DNA of 64,000 nucleotides. Origin: a bacterium SCSIO 12741 (GTDB lineage: Bacteria; Bacteroidota; Bacteroidia; Flavobacteriales_G; Salibacteraceae). The notes under the pieces were generated by a model that made no database searches, had not been told where the DNA came from, and saw nothing but the letters and a program-made list of their open reading frames with translations. Positions 53,160 through 63,073 of the stretch are shown in pieces. Positions within the stretch are counted from its first letter, which is position 1, and every line of letters begins with the position of its first letter. The stretch is taken from positions 1,174,594-1,238,593 of the forward strand of contig CP073749.1 of the NCBI GenBank assembly GCA_024398055.1. Direction: 5' to 3'. A program made the position numbers and the translations under genes.

Positions 53160-53783
53160 ATGAAATCGTTTGGAATAGGAATAGCTTTTATCCTCTTATT
53201 GCTGAATTCAGCATCAGCTCAGGTTCAGTTTCTGCTTTTGAGTGGACAGGAGTTCGAGGGAAAAATCCTAAGCCAAACGGAGGAATACCTGGAAATCGAG
53301 TATGAGCGCAAGGGAAAAACCAAGGTAAAGATGATGGATAAAACCCGTTTCTTTTCCTACACGGTTGATGGAAAGGAGACCATTGTTTACGATCCTGAGG
53401 AAAGTGAACTGGGGTTTTCGGTAGAAGATATGCGCTACTATATCTATGGTCAGCAGGACGCTCTTGTGAAGCACAAAACGACCTTACCCGTGATCACCAG
53501 TGCTGTAGTCAGTTTTGGAACGGCCTTTTATGCAGGCTATGAGGGAAGCGGATTGGTGGTACTTTCCCCTGTTGTTGGGACCATTGCAGGCAGCCTCACA
53601 CAACGAAATGGCCCGACCCTAAAAAGTGATATAAATCCCGAATACTTGAATAAACCTGCCTACATCATGGGGTACAAAAAGCAAGCGAAAGCCCGCAAAG
53701 TGCTCAATTGTATCGGAATCGGAATTGCCAGTGCCACTGCTGGAGCCCTGGCAGGATTGATCACCGGAAACAACACCCCTTGA
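53160..53783 (+). CDS. Exported protein of unknown function with two glycine-rich membrane segments
   Basis: A 207-residue protein. It has a signal peptide (1-20, ending SASAQ), then a small beta domain (about 22-80: LLSGQEFEGKILSQTEEYL) resembling an SH3-like fold, the VEDMRYYIYGQQDA helix, and two hydrophobic Gly/Ala-rich segments (about 108-145 and 180-203) that could be membrane hairpins. Proteins with the pattern (VE)xMRYxIxGxxDA followed by two such segments occur in many Bacteroidota, but no function is known to me. Its TGA overlaps the TTG start of the following UbiA-like gene. Confidence 0.8.
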   Translation: MKSFGIGIAFILLLLNSASAQVQFLLLSGQEFEGKILSQTEEYLEIEYERKGKTKVKMMDKTRFFSYTVDGKETIVYDPEESELGFSVEDMRYYIYGQQDALVKHKTTLPVITSAVVSFGTAFYAGYEGSGLVVLSPVVGTIAGSLTQRNGPTLKSDINPEYLNKPAYIMGYKKQAKARKVLNCIGIGIASATAGALAGLITGNNTP

Positions 53784-54646
53784 GAATAGTAAAACCCCTT
53801 ATCGACTGGTTCGTATTCAGCAACCTGTATGTGGCCTTACCTGTATCCGCATTGGCCTGGTCTACCTACCTCATTTTTTCAATTCCGGTTTCTGTGCCGG
53901 TTTTGGCCTTCATCTACTGCTCTACACTGTTTTTATACAACACCCACCGATTGGTTGGCTTAAATCAAATGGACCCGGGAGATGTTGCCCCACGCCATCA
54001 ATGGGCACTTGACCACCCATGGGTGATGCGAGCCTTGGTCATTCTTCCTGCTCTGGGCATCCCCTATTTCCTTTATTCAACCGAGGTTAATTTTTGGTGG
54101 GGATTGCTTGTTCCTGCTCTAATCGCCCTGGGGTACACGGTACCCATCATTCGAAAAAAAGGAAAGCCCTACCGACTGAGGGATGTTCCTTATGCCAAGA
54201 TTTTTCTAATCAGCTTTACAGTCAGTTATGTTACTGCTATTCTGCCCTTGATGAACGAAACTGGAGATTTGTGGCGAAATGAAGTGGCCCTGGGACATGC
54301 TCTTGCCCGAGCCTTTTTCATTTTAGCGATTACCATTCCCTTCGATATCCGAGACTACAAATTTGACGAGCCCGCCAAACTGCAGACCCTTCCCTTGCTT
54401 TTCGGTATTCAGCGGGCTAAGCGATTGAGTTTGCTTGCTCTGGTCTTTTTTGCGGGAATCAGTTTTTACCTGTTTGAGGCGAATGCCACCATCACCATAG
54501 CCTACTTGCTGTCGGCCATTGCTACCGCATGGATTATTGAATACTGCAATGAAAATTCTTCGGAGTACTATTATTCCCTGCTGATTGAAGGAACCATGAT
54601 CATTCAGTTTCTGCTGATTCTATCCTTGGGATTCCTCGTTGGCTAA
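53780..54646 (+). CDS. UbiA prenyltransferase superfamily-like integral membrane protein
   Basis: A 288-residue protein with about eight or nine membrane helices. An aspartate-rich segment FDIRDYKFDE (about residue 193) corresponds to the second metal/diphosphate motif of UbiA prenyltransferases. The first motif is degenerate (LYNTHRLVGLNQMD), so catalysis is uncertain; it could be a prenyltransferase-like protein with an altered substrate. I chose the TTG at 53780, which overlaps the preceding stop as TTGA. The open frame extends upstream to an ATG at 53708, but those 24 codons lie in the previous gene and read as Cys/His-rich out-of-frame sequence. The 3' end overlaps the convergent mfd gene by 27 bp. 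Confidence 0.78.
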   Translation: MRIVKPLIDWFVFSNLYVALPVSALAWSTYLIFSIPVSVPVLAFIYCSTLFLYNTHRLVGLNQMDPGDVAPRHQWALDHPWVMRALVILPALGIPYFLYSTEVNFWWGLLVPALIALGYTVPIIRKKGKPYRLRDVPYAKIFLISFTVSYVTAILPLMNETGDLWRNEVALGHALARAFFILAITIPFDIRDYKFDEPAKLQTLPLLFGIQRAKRLSLLALVFFAGISFYLFEANATITIAYLLSAIATAWIIEYCNENSSEYYYSLLIEGTMIIQFLLILSLGFLVG

Positions 54647-57600
54647 TTGAATGCTATCCGCTAAAGGCGACAAGGTGTAAAGCGCCTCATCCATCGATCG
54701 AATACCTTCAAAAACCAAATACAGCTTCTCCTTCCGCTCTTTCATCGCCAACTTTCGGGGGTTTTGCTGAACGAATTGGAGAATACGCTGAAATACGGGA
54801 GATTGGTAATAAGTCGAATTTGGATTGGACACGAAGTAACACAGCATCTTTCCGTTCTTCAAGACAATTTTCTCAAAGCCCAGTTTCTCACCGCCCCATT
54901 GCAACCGCACCCCGTCGATCAAATAGTGGGTCTCTTTGGGCAATGCTCCAAACCGATCTTTTAGTCCCGTTTCAAAAGCCTGAAGCTGTTCCTCCGTTTT
55001 TACGTCGGAAAGATCACGATAGAGATTTAGGCGCTCATTGGTACTGGCCACATAATAGGTCGGAATCAAAACTTCCAAATCCGTGTCCAGGGTACAATCG
55101 CTTACGTAACGGGTAGACTTCACCTCCGCTTCGCGGAACAGATCGCGGAATTCATTTTCCTTCAATTCCTGAATGGCCTCATCCAAAATCTTCTGGTAGG
55201 TTTCAAAACCAATTTCAGTAATAAATCCACTTTGCTCTCCACCCAAAAGGTTACCTGCCCCACGGATATCCAAATCGCGCATAGCAATATTGAAACCACT
55301 TCCAAGATCAGAGAATTGCTCAATGGCCTGAATCCGTTTGCGTGCCTCTGTAGTCAATGAAGCAACCGGAGGTGCCAACAAATAGCAGAAAGCCTTTCGG
55401 TTTGATCGACCTACCCGACCACGCATTTGGTGTAAGTCACTCAAACCAAAATTGTGCGCATTGTTGATGATTATGGTGTTGGCGTTGGAGATATCCAATC
55501 CGGATTCAATGATGGTAGTGGCCACTAAGACGTCAAACTCATGATCCATAAATTGCATCATGGTTTGCTCCAGTTTATGCCCCTCCATCTGCCCATGAGC
55601 CACACCAATTCTCACCTCAGGACAAAGCCGCTGGATGATTCCTGCCACTTCTCGAATATTCTCAACCCGGTTGTGAACAAAGAAGGCCTGACCGTTTCGC
55701 GAAATCTCATAGTAAATCGCATCGCGAATAGTTTCTTCATTAAAGGAGCTCAATACGGTGGCTACTGGCTGGCGATTAGGAGGAGGTGTATTGATTACAC
55801 TCAAATCACGAGCCTTCATTAAGGAAAACTGAAGTGTTCGGGGAATAGGAGTCGCCGTCAAGGTCAAGGTATCAATGTTTTCCTTGATCGTTTTCAGCTT
55901 ATCCTTTACCGATACACCAAACTTCTGTTCCTCATCGATAATCATCAAGCCCAGGTCTTTGAACTTTACATCTTTACCCACTACACGATGGGTTCCAATA
56001 AGAATATCGACCTCACCGGATTCTAACTTCTTGAGTGTCTCTTTCTGTTCTTTGGTCCCTTTAAATCGATTGATGTAATCGACCGTACAAGGTAGTCCCT
56101 CCAATCTTTTCTTGAAGGTTTTGTAGTGTTGAAAGGTCAGTACAGTTGTAGGGGCAAGAACAACAACCTGCTTGCTATCAGCAACGGCCTTGAAGGCAGC
56201 CCGAATAGCTACTTCTGTCTTTCCAAATCCCACATCCCCACAAATCAATCGATCCATAGGGTGGGGGGATTCCATGTCTTGTTTTACGTCTTGTGTAGCC
56301 TTAAGCTGATCCGGCGTATCCTCGTAGATGAAGCTACTTTCCAATTCGGTTTGCAAATACGAGTCTGGGGTGTAGGCAAAACCTGGAGCCGCCTTCCTCT
56401 TAGCGTAAAGCTTAATGAGATCGTAGGCAATTTCTTTGACCTTTTTCTTGGTCTTGTTCTTAAGCGTTTTCCAAGCCGAAGTACCCAATTTATTGATCTT
56501 GGGTGCTTTTCCATCTTTCCCGGAAAACCGAGCGATACGATGCAAAGAGTGAATGCTCACATAGAGGATATCCCCATCGCGATAAATCAACCGGATAGCT
56601 TCTTGTTCTTTGCCGTTGTTCTCTATTTTTTGAAGCCCATCGAAACGTCCTACTCCATAATCAATATGGGTAACGAAATCTCCTTTCTTCAGGCTTGTAA
56701 GGTCTTTTACCGTGATTGACTGCTGGGCTTTGTTAAAACCTTCTTTGAGTCGAAAACGATGGTAGCGCTGAAAGATCTGGTGATCGGTGTAACACGCTAT
56801 ATTAAGTTGCTTGTCAATGAATCCGCTGTGCATTGGCATAAGCACAGGAGAAAAATCCACATTGGCTTCCAGGTCCTCAAAAATGGCGTGCAAACGATCC
56901 ATTTGCTTGGCCTGACCACTAAGAATAATGTTTTGCTGCCCAGCTGCTCCATTCTTCTGAAGATCTTCGGCCAGCATCTCAAAGTTCTTATTGAAATTGG
57001 GCTGTGGCCTTTGATCGAAGGTCAGCTGACAGGTCTTCTCGCCGGTTTTCTGGGTGCCAAATTCGATCAAGCGGTGTCTTTCGAGCGAGGCTTCAATTTG
57101 ATTTCCCTGAACATAAAGTTCGGCGGGAGGCAAATGAATATCGGGAGTCTGCAATTTGGCAAAGGCCTCTTCGGCCACCGAGTAGGCTTGATCCAACTGC
57201 TTGGTCACCCCATAAAAATCACTAAACCACAAATGAGCGTGCGGAGGTAAAAAGTCCGTAAAGCTCTCCCTTTTTTCCATCAGGGTATAATCCTGAATAT
57301 TGGGTAGGATGTGGATCTTTTTGTAGTTCTTCTTGGACAATTGACTCGCCGGATCAAAAGTCCGAATCGAGTCTACTTCATCGCCAAAGAGCTCTACTCG
57401 GTAGGGGTCATCATTGGCAAAAGAGAAAATATCTACAATTCCACCACGGATCGAAAATTGCCCTGGCCCGGTAACAAAGTCAACCCGCTCAAAGTGGTAT
57501 TCGTAAAGCAATTCATTGACAAAATCGATGGAGATTTCTTCTCCTACCCGAATCTCAAGGATGTTCTTTTTGAGCTGTTTGCGGGTAACTACTTTTTCGC

Positions 57601-57997
57601 TCAGCGCTTCTCCGTAGGTCACGATAACCAACCAGGAGGGCCTTTTCACCAGCATATCCAGCGTTTCTGAACGCATCAGCACGCTGGTATTATCGGTACT
57701 TTCTTCCTGGTAAGGGTATTTGAAGGGTGACGGGAAAAAGCAAACTTTATCCTCCCCTAAGAGGGACTGTAAATCATTGAACGCATAGGCGGCTTCTTCC
57801 TTATCGTTGAGCACCACCACATAGATGCCTGGCAAGTGGCGAACACAAGCCGACAAGAAAAAATAGGGCGCACTTCCCCGAAGGCCATCCAGGTGAACGA
57901 CCGGGTTTACCCATTCCTTATGATGCTGCGCATATTCCTCAACCTGTGGCCAAGTGGAAAAGGCGGCAACAAACTCTTTGCGCGTCAATACAGCCAA
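54620..57997 (-). CDS. mfd: Transcription-repair coupling factor
   Basis: ATP-driven translocase that removes RNA polymerase stalled at DNA lesions and recruits UvrA. It is 1125 residues with the full domain order: UvrB-like N-terminal region (about 1-330), the RNA polymerase interaction domain beginning at KKGDFVTHIDYGVGRFDGL, then the RecG-like helicase with Walker A GDVGFGKTEVAIRAA, the DEEQ box (IIDEEQKFGV) and QMRGRVGRS. The C-terminal TRCF regulatory domain follows. The ATG lies 18 bp after the fbp stop, so it is the second gene of an fbp-mfd transcription unit. Confidence 0.98.
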   Translation of the reverse strand: MAVLTRKEFVAAFSTWPQVEEYAQHHKEWVNPVVHLDGLRGSAPYFFLSACVRHLPGIYVVVLNDKEEAAYAFNDLQSLLGEDKVCFFPSPFKYPYQEESTDNTSVLMRSETLDMLVKRPSWLVIVTYGEALSEKVVTRKQLKKNILEIRVGEEISIDFVNELLYEYHFERVDFVTGPGQFSIRGGIVDIFSFANDDPYRVELFGDEVDSIRTFDPASQLSKKNYKKIHILPNIQDYTLMEKRESFTDFLPPHAHLWFSDFYGVTKQLDQAYSVAEEAFAKLQTPDIHLPPAELYVQGNQIEASLERHRLIEFGTQKTGEKTCQLTFDQRPQPNFNKNFEMLAEDLQKNGAAGQQNIILSGQAKQMDRLHAIFEDLEANVDFSPVLMPMHSGFIDKQLNIACYTDHQIFQRYHRFRLKEGFNKAQQSITVKDLTSLKKGDFVTHIDYGVGRFDGLQKIENNGKEQEAIRLIYRDGDILYVSIHSLHRIARFSGKDGKAPKINKLGTSAWKTLKNKTKKKVKEIAYDLIKLYAKRKAAPGFAYTPDSYLQTELESSFIYEDTPDQLKATQDVKQDMESPHPMDRLICGDVGFGKTEVAIRAAFKAVADSKQVVVLAPTTVLTFQHYKTFKKRLEGLPCTVDYINRFKGTKEQKETLKKLESGEVDILIGTHRVVGKDVKFKDLGLMIIDEEQKFGVSVKDKLKTIKENIDTLTLTATPIPRTLQFSLMKARDLSVINTPPPNRQPVATVLSSFNEETIRDAIYYEISRNGQAFFVHNRVENIREVAGIIQRLCPEVRIGVAHGQMEGHKLEQTMMQFMDHEFDVLVATTIIESGLDISNANTIIINNAHNFGLSDLHQMRGRVGRSNRKAFCYLLAPPVASLTTEARKRIQAIEQFSDLGSGFNIAMRDLDIRGAGNLLGGEQSGFITEIGFETYQKILDEAIQELKENEFRDLFREAEVKSTRYVSDCTLDTDLEVLIPTYYVASTNERLNLYRDLSDVKTEEQLQAFETGLKDRFGALPKETHYLIDGVRLQWGGEKLGFEKIVLKNGKMLCYFVSNPNSTYYQSPVFQRILQFVQQNPRKLAMKERKEKLYLVFEGIRSMDEALYTLSPLADSIQLANEESQG

Positions 57998-58015
57998 AAG
58001 AAGTACTAATGATTC

Positions 58016-58993
58016 CTATAACAATTCCTCAACCCGATTCACCATATCAAGGGACCCTACGAAATAAGGAGTCCGCTGGTGCAATTCGGTAGGTTCAATT
58101 TCAAGAATTCGACCGTGACCATCCGATGCTTTACCACCGGCTTGCTCAGCAATGAAGGCGAGCGGATTGCACTCATACAACAACCTAAGTTTCCCTTTGG
58201 TTGCCTTTTCGGTAGCTGGGTACAAATAAATTCCACCTCGCAATAAGTTCCGGTGAAAATCCGCAACCAATGATCCAATGTATCGAGCCGTTTTTACCTG
58301 GTCTTTGCATTCATCCACGTAATTCTGAATACCCGAATTGAATTGGCGGTAGTTTCCTTCATTGATGGAATAGATTTTTCCATCCACATCTGTTTTCATA
58401 TCCGGATGAGAAAGGCAATACTCACCGATAGAAGGGTCCAGCGTAAATCCGTTGACTCCAAAACCAGTAGAATAAACCAACATGGAAGAAGAGCCATACA
58501 ACACGTATCCAGCGGCAACTTGCTGAGTACCTGGCTGCAGAAAATCTTTCAATTCGGCCTGGGTTCCAGTAGGTGTTAGTCGACGGTAAATCGAGAAGAT
58601 TGTTCCAATCGATACATTCACGTCAATATTACTTGAACCATCCAATGGATCCATAAGCACCACGTACTTTCCTTCCATCGAAGTGGCGTTGTCAAAGGCT
58701 AAGAAATCGTCTTGCTCTTCCGAGGCAATTCCACAAACCTCACCCCCATTTCTCAAGGCACGAATAAAAACTTCATCGGCAAAAACATCCAGTTTCTGCT
58801 GTTCTTCTTCCTGCACGTTGTGGGCACCAGAGGCTCCTAAAATGTCAACCAATCCAGCCTTGTTCACTTCGCGATTTACAATCTTGGAGGCCAATCCTAT
58901 ATCCCGTAGCAAGCGGGAAAGTTCTCCGGTAGCGAAGGGAAAATCTCCCTGTCTGTCGATGATAAACTCATCGAGCGTCGTCACACCATTCAT
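58016..58993 (-). CDS. fbp: Class I fructose-1,6-bisphosphatase
   Basis: Hydrolyses fructose 1,6-bisphosphate to fructose 6-phosphate in gluconeogenesis, in the cytoplasm. It is 325 residues with the metal-binding signature [19 protein letters not shown] and the upstream Glu-Glu pair in IASEEQDDF. The C-terminal [20 protein letters not shown] segment is typical of class I enzymes. The ATG at 58993 lies 22 bp below a -7 box. It is followed closely by mfd. Confidence 0.98.
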   Translation of the reverse strand: MNGVTTLDEFIIDRQGDFPFATGELSRLLRDIGLASKIVNREVNKAGLVDILGASGAHNVQEEEQQKLDVFADEVFIRALRNGGEVCGIASEEQDDFLAFDNATSMEGKYVVLMDPLDGSSNIDVNVSIGTIFSIYRRLTPTGTQAELKDFLQPGTQQVAAGYVLYGSSSMLVYSTGFGVNGFTLDPSIGEYCLSHPDMKTDVDGKIYSINEGNYRQFNSGIQNYVDECKDQVKTARYIGSLVADFHRNLLRGGIYLYPATEKATKGKLRLLYECNPLAFIAEQAGGKASDGHGRILEIEPTELHQRTPYFVGSLDMVNRVEELL

Positions 58994-59015
58994 TCGTTTT
59001 CCATTAGGTTTGCTG

Positions 59016-59023
59016 CAAATATA
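59016..59023 (-). promoter_or_regulatory. -7 promoter box (TATATTTG) of fbp-mfd
   Basis: Perfect TAnnTTTG 22 bp above the fbp ATG, in the 68 bp gap shared with the divergent GNAT gene. A small palindrome (CCTCT/AGAGG) adjoins it. Confidence 0.5.
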
Positions 59024-59061
59024 CGATCCTCTTTAGAGGAGGAAAACGAATTCGACAAACA

Positions 59062-59532
59062 ATGCAAAGCATAGAAATCAGAAAGGGAAAAGAAGAGGAC
59101 GTTTCAGCGCTTTTAGGCTTGATCACAGAGCTAGCTATTTATGAAAAAGCAGGCGATCAGGTAGAAGTAACTGAAGAAGACTTGCGACGTGACGGCTTCG
59201 GAGACCACCCGATTTTCGAATTCTTTGTTGCCCTGGAAGGAGATCGCATCGCGGGAATCGCTTTGTATTACACCAAATACTCTACCTGGAAAGGCCCCTG
59301 CTTGTTTTTGGAAGACATCGTTGTTCGCGAAGAAGATCGCCGCAAAGGAATCGGATCCCGGCTTTTCAATGCTGTGATTCAAGTAGCCAAATCCCGTCAT
59401 GTAAAGCGTATGGAATGGCAGGTGCTGGATTGGAACGAACCGGCCATTCAATTCTACAAAAAGTATCAGGCCGACATCAACGATGAATGGCTCAACGGCC
59501 GGTTGGTTTACGACCAACTTCAGCAGTTCTAA
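59062..59532 (+). CDS. GNAT family N-acetyltransferase (diamine acetyltransferase-like)
   Basis: A 156-residue cytoplasmic acetyl-CoA-dependent acetyltransferase. The acetyl-CoA loop appears as VREEDRRKGIGSRLF (about residues 93-107). The overall pattern resembles the spermidine/spermine or thialysine acetyltransferase group (SSAT): the opening IRKGKEEDVSALLGLI, FVALEGDRIAGIALYY with TKYSTWKGP, and the end WNEPAIQFYKKYQADINDEW. The substrate is probably a diamine or amino acid side chain, but this is inferred from family resemblance. It is a single gene divergent from fbp. Confidence 0.88.
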   Translation: MQSIEIRKGKEEDVSALLGLITELAIYEKAGDQVEVTEEDLRRDGFGDHPIFEFFVALEGDRIAGIALYYTKYSTWKGPCLFLEDIVVREEDRRKGIGSRLFNAVIQVAKSRHVKRMEWQVLDWNEPAIQFYKKYQADINDEWLNGRLVYDQLQQF

Positions 59533-59684
59533 TACCTCCCTTAGGCACTTAAAGCCTCAATTCCACACTTACCGACCTAATTGCCACAGTTACGGATTCT
59601 CGCCTTAACTCAACCGCCTATTCCCCTAACCTTGTTACTCGGGATCAAACCCTTGTAAACTATTCAACATCAAACTATTCGATC

Positions 59685-60851
59685 ATGAAAAATTCGATTA
59701 AGATGGCCCTTGCATGCACAGCCTTGGGTCTCGCAGGAATTCAAACCTTACACGCACAATCCAACTCGCTTAACCCTTTTGGGAATGTGGGAATTGGCAC
59801 TTCAACGCCCAATCATCTTCTGGAAGCCAGGGATACGATGGCACATCCTCATCATGGAGGCGCACCAGCCTTTCTATTTGAAGAAACTTACTACACCAAT
59901 TCAACGAACACCTCACCGGTAGGCACCGAACACCCCGTCTTTGAGATTAGACAACAGGGTATTTACGATACCTATCCCAACTCATCTACCTCTTCTCCGG
60001 CAACCTTAGACAATGTGATTCTTTCAGCCTGGGGAAATTTAGGTGGAGGTCGTGTAGGTATTGGCATGACCAATCCCCAACAGCCGCTCGACGTACAAGG
60101 AAATATTCATGCTACCTGGAACCTAATGGCTGATGGAAACGGTGAATTTGGCGGAGGCGTATTAACACAAACCAACAGTGGTTTCGGAACCAATTTCCCA
60201 ATGGATCGGGTAACCATCGACGGTGGAGATATGGGCTTTGCCCCAACCAGCATTACGTATCGTCATATTCACGGTAGATCGAGAAATCATGGTTTAGCGC
60301 TTTACGGGAATACCGGCTGGGCTGATGGCGGAGGAATTTTGCTTAATGGCGGAACCAATCCGGACAACAACCCTGGAGCCATTGACTTTGTATGCACCGA
60401 GGCTGGTGAAGTCAGCGAAGCGGGCTTTTCTTTCTGGAGAGCAGATGCAAGTGGAGCGTGGATGCACCGTATCATGCTGATCCAAAAAGAAGGACAGGTA
60501 CTCATTGGCAATGCCCCTGTATTGTCATCCAACGACTACAAGCTTTATGTGGAGACTGGAATTCTCACGGAAAAAGTAAAGGTGGCCAACATTGGAACCG
60601 GAGCGTGGGCAGACTTTGTATTTGAAGAAGATTATAGCTTGAGATCTTTGGAAGAAGTGGAGAGCTATATTGATGAAAATCATCACTTGCCAGATGTGCC
60701 ATCTGCTGAAGAGGTAGAAGGAAATGGTTTTGACCTGGCCGAAATGGACGCTATCCTATTGCGAAAAATTGAAGAATTGACCCTTTACGTGATTGAGCTA
60801 AAGAAGGAAAACGAAAGACTTTCTGAAAAGATTTCTCACGGTAACCAATAA
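59685..60851 (+). CDS. Exported tail-fibre/endosialidase-chaperone-like protein
   Basis: A 388-residue protein. It has a signal peptide (1-25, ending TLHAQ), then NVGIGTSTPNHLLEARD and VGIGMTNPQQPLDVQGNIHA, the pattern of phage tail-fibre-like and surface proteins in Bacteroidota in which a GIGT..P motif precedes a beta region. The C-terminus WADFVFEEDYSLRSLEEVE, then HHLPDVPSAEEVEGNG and a coiled-coil end (LRKIEELTLYVIELKKENERL) resembles the intramolecular-chaperone tail common in these proteins, probably giving trimers. No T9SS domain is visible. The protease gene follows after 11 bp, so they form an operon. I found no -7 box in the 152 bp upstream gap. Confidence 0.8.
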   Translation: MKNSIKMALACTALGLAGIQTLHAQSNSLNPFGNVGIGTSTPNHLLEARDTMAHPHHGGAPAFLFEETYYTNSTNTSPVGTEHPVFEIRQQGIYDTYPNSSTSSPATLDNVILSAWGNLGGGRVGIGMTNPQQPLDVQGNIHATWNLMADGNGEFGGGVLTQTNSGFGTNFPMDRVTIDGGDMGFAPTSITYRHIHGRSRNHGLALYGNTGWADGGGILLNGGTNPDNNPGAIDFVCTEAGEVSEAGFSFWRADASGAWMHRIMLIQKEGQVLIGNAPVLSSNDYKLYVETGILTEKVKVANIGTGAWADFVFEEDYSLRSLEEVESYIDENHHLPDVPSAEEVEGNGFDLAEMDAILLRKIEELTLYVIELKKENERLSEKISHGNQ

Positions 60852-60862
60852 AATCGGAAAGC

Positions 60863-63073
60863 ATGAAAAAAATTAGTTTAACACTATTCCTTTTCTGCTC
60901 ACTGGTTTTAATGGGAAAATCTCAAGAAGACTACATTTTTTGGAACCCCGAAATGACAGAGCTGGCGGAACCTACGAGTTCGCCAGATTGGATCAAATTC
61001 AAACTGTCGAGTCAAGAGGGGCAATCCATTGAAGCAGAACAATTTTTCAGCCATTATGCTGCGGCTTTTGGCTTGACAAACGACGATGAAATGCTGGTTT
61101 CTTCATCCTTTACCGATGAATTTGAAATGACGCACTACACCTTCGACCAGTACTACAAAGGCCTGCAGATTGAAGGTTGTCAATTCAACTTGCATGAGCA
61201 AAATGGAGTATTCCTTTCAGCAAATGGGAAAATGGCCCATGGAATGGAGCTTCCAACTCAGCCCACTCAGGATGAAAATCAAGCTCTCCAATGGGCTCAA
61301 CAAGAATTAGGAGCTACACTCTATGGTTGGGAAGTTATCGACGATGAAACTGGCGAACCTCTCTCCGACTATCCGGAAGGCACACTGTTGCTGGCTTATG
61401 AAGTGAACAATGGAGACTACACCAACGCCAATTACCGATTGGCCTACCATTTTATGATTACTACGGTAGATCCCATTGCGCTCACGTTGGCGGTGTATGT
61501 GGATGCGCATACGGGAGAAGTATTTCGGGCAGAGAGTCAATTATTAGGCTGTTCCTGCTGTGCAGGATCGGTTTCTACCCTTTTCAATGGAACTCAAAGT
61601 ATCACCACGAAGTATACAGGATTTCCTTTGTTCACCTACACCTTAAAGGATAATTGCCGGGGAGGTGGAATTCATACCAAAGGTAGAAATGGATTGGGGG
61701 CGTTTGTGGATGTTTATGATCCGAACAACAATTTCGTAAACAACCAGACCGATCGGGCAGCAGGTAGCGCCCATTGGGCCGGTGAGATGACCTATGACTA
61801 CTTCTACAATACATTTGGCCGAGATGGTCATGATGGGGCAGGCAGTGGTGTTAAAATCAAGACGAATGGCCCAGCCAATAGCGCTGCTTGGGATAAAAGC
61901 AAAGACGAAATGATTTTGGGGCGGCCAGGTACGTTGGTTCATTCTCACATGGTTTCTTTAGATGTGGTTGGTCATGAATTTACCCATGGTGTTACCCATG
62001 CCTCCGCTGGTTTGGTCTATTCCGGAGAATCGGGAGCACTCAATGAATCATTCAGTGACATTTTCGGAACCATGGTAGAATTCTATGGACAAGGTGGAAC
62101 GGGAGACTATACCATGGGTGAAGACTTCTGGATTGCCGACGGAAAGTTGCGCGACCTTGGGGACCCTAACTCCAAATCCGATCCGGATACCTACTTAGGA
62201 AACCATTGGCTGCACAATGCTACAGGAAATGGCGTTGGTGTTCACAACAACAGTGGTGTCCAAAGTCACTGGTTCTACCTTTTGGCCGAAGGTGGAAGCG
62301 GAGTAAATGACCATGGATTTTCCTATTCTGTGAGCGGCATCAGTCGAGACAAGGCAGCGGCCATTGCTTACCGTAACTTAGACGTCTATTTGACATCGAC
62401 CTCCAATTATTCAGATGCAAAAAATGGGGCCATCTGGTCTGCCATTGACCTCTATGGATACTGTTCGAATGAAGTTGTTCAGACCATTAAAGCCTGGGAT
62501 GCTGTAGGTGTTCCTTCTTCCTTCGGGTTTGGTTATGACCTCATAGTGGATTGCAACCACTTGAACAATGTGCACAATGCCGGGCACAACTACTTCGAGA
62601 GAGTTATCCATAATATTGAGACGGACTGTGCTATTTCCAATACCTCACCCGCTTCAGTTACCTTGTTGGCTGGGAATCAAATTTTGTTGCTTCCGGGTTT
62701 TGAAAGCGAAACCGAAATGTTGGCAGATATTGATGACTGTCTGGGTGGTGTTCAAGTTCAAAAAACAGGATCATCTACCCTGCTATCCGATGCTTCGAAT
62801 TCACAAGAGTACCAATCACTACATCAGGATGCAGAGCGTTCATACGATGTCTACCCTAACCCTTCATCTGGATCGTTCTTTATCCGATTTGATCAATCGC
62901 CGGATGAGCCCATAGAAGTTCAGGTATTTGACCAACAAGGCAAATTGATTCATTCGGATTACCACACCCCGGAATCCTCGGAAATCAATTTGATCGGCCA
63001 TCCACCGGGACTCTATCTTATTCAAATTAAAGATGGCTCTGAAGTTTTCAGTAAAAGAGCTGTTGTCCAATAA
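60863..63073 (+). CDS. T9SS-exported M4 (thermolysin) family metalloprotease
   Basis: A secreted zinc protease of 736 residues. It has a signal peptide (1-20), an FTP/PepSY-type propeptide (about 45-215), the M4 catalytic domain with the zinc-binding HEFTH at 371-375 and the third ligand Glu395 in GALNESFSD, then the C-terminal half-domain with the catalytic His in GVHNNSGVQSHWFYLL. A linker domain of about 100 residues and a T9SS type A sorting domain (YDVYPNPSSGSFFIRF ... GLYLIQI) follow. The protease is activated by propeptide removal after export (family knowledge). It is the second gene of the unit with the tail-fibre-like protein and is followed by a strong terminator. Confidence 0.96.
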   Translation: MKKISLTLFLFCSLVLMGKSQEDYIFWNPEMTELAEPTSSPDWIKFKLSSQEGQSIEAEQFFSHYAAAFGLTNDDEMLVSSSFTDEFEMTHYTFDQYYKGLQIEGCQFNLHEQNGVFLSANGKMAHGMELPTQPTQDENQALQWAQQELGATLYGWEVIDDETGEPLSDYPEGTLLLAYEVNNGDYTNANYRLAYHFMITTVDPIALTLAVYVDAHTGEVFRAESQLLGCSCCAGSVSTLFNGTQSITTKYTGFPLFTYTLKDNCRGGGIHTKGRNGLGAFVDVYDPNNNFVNNQTDRAAGSAHWAGEMTYDYFYNTFGRDGHDGAGSGVKIKTNGPANSAAWDKSKDEMILGRPGTLVHSHMVSLDVVGHEFTHGVTHASAGLVYSGESGALNESFSDIFGTMVEFYGQGGTGDYTMGEDFWIADGKLRDLGDPNSKSDPDTYLGNHWLHNATGNGVGVHNNSGVQSHWFYLLAEGGSGVNDHGFSYSVSGISRDKAAAIAYRNLDVYLTSTSNYSDAKNGAIWSAIDLYGYCSNEVVQTIKAWDAVGVPSSFGFGYDLIVDCNHLNNVHNAGHNYFERVIHNIETDCAISNTSPASVTLLAGNQILLLPGFESETEMLADIDDCLGGVQVQKTGSSTLLSDASNSQEYQSLHQDAERSYDVYPNPSSGSFFIRFDQSPDEPIEVQVFDQQGKLIHSDYHTPESSEINLIGHPPGLYLIQIKDGSEVFSKRAVVQ

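Noticed and set aside
53708..53779. Upstream 24-codon extension of the UbiA-like gene starting with ATG at 53708
   Set aside because: It is out-of-frame sequence of the preceding gene, rich in Cys and His, and unlike any membrane protein N-terminus.
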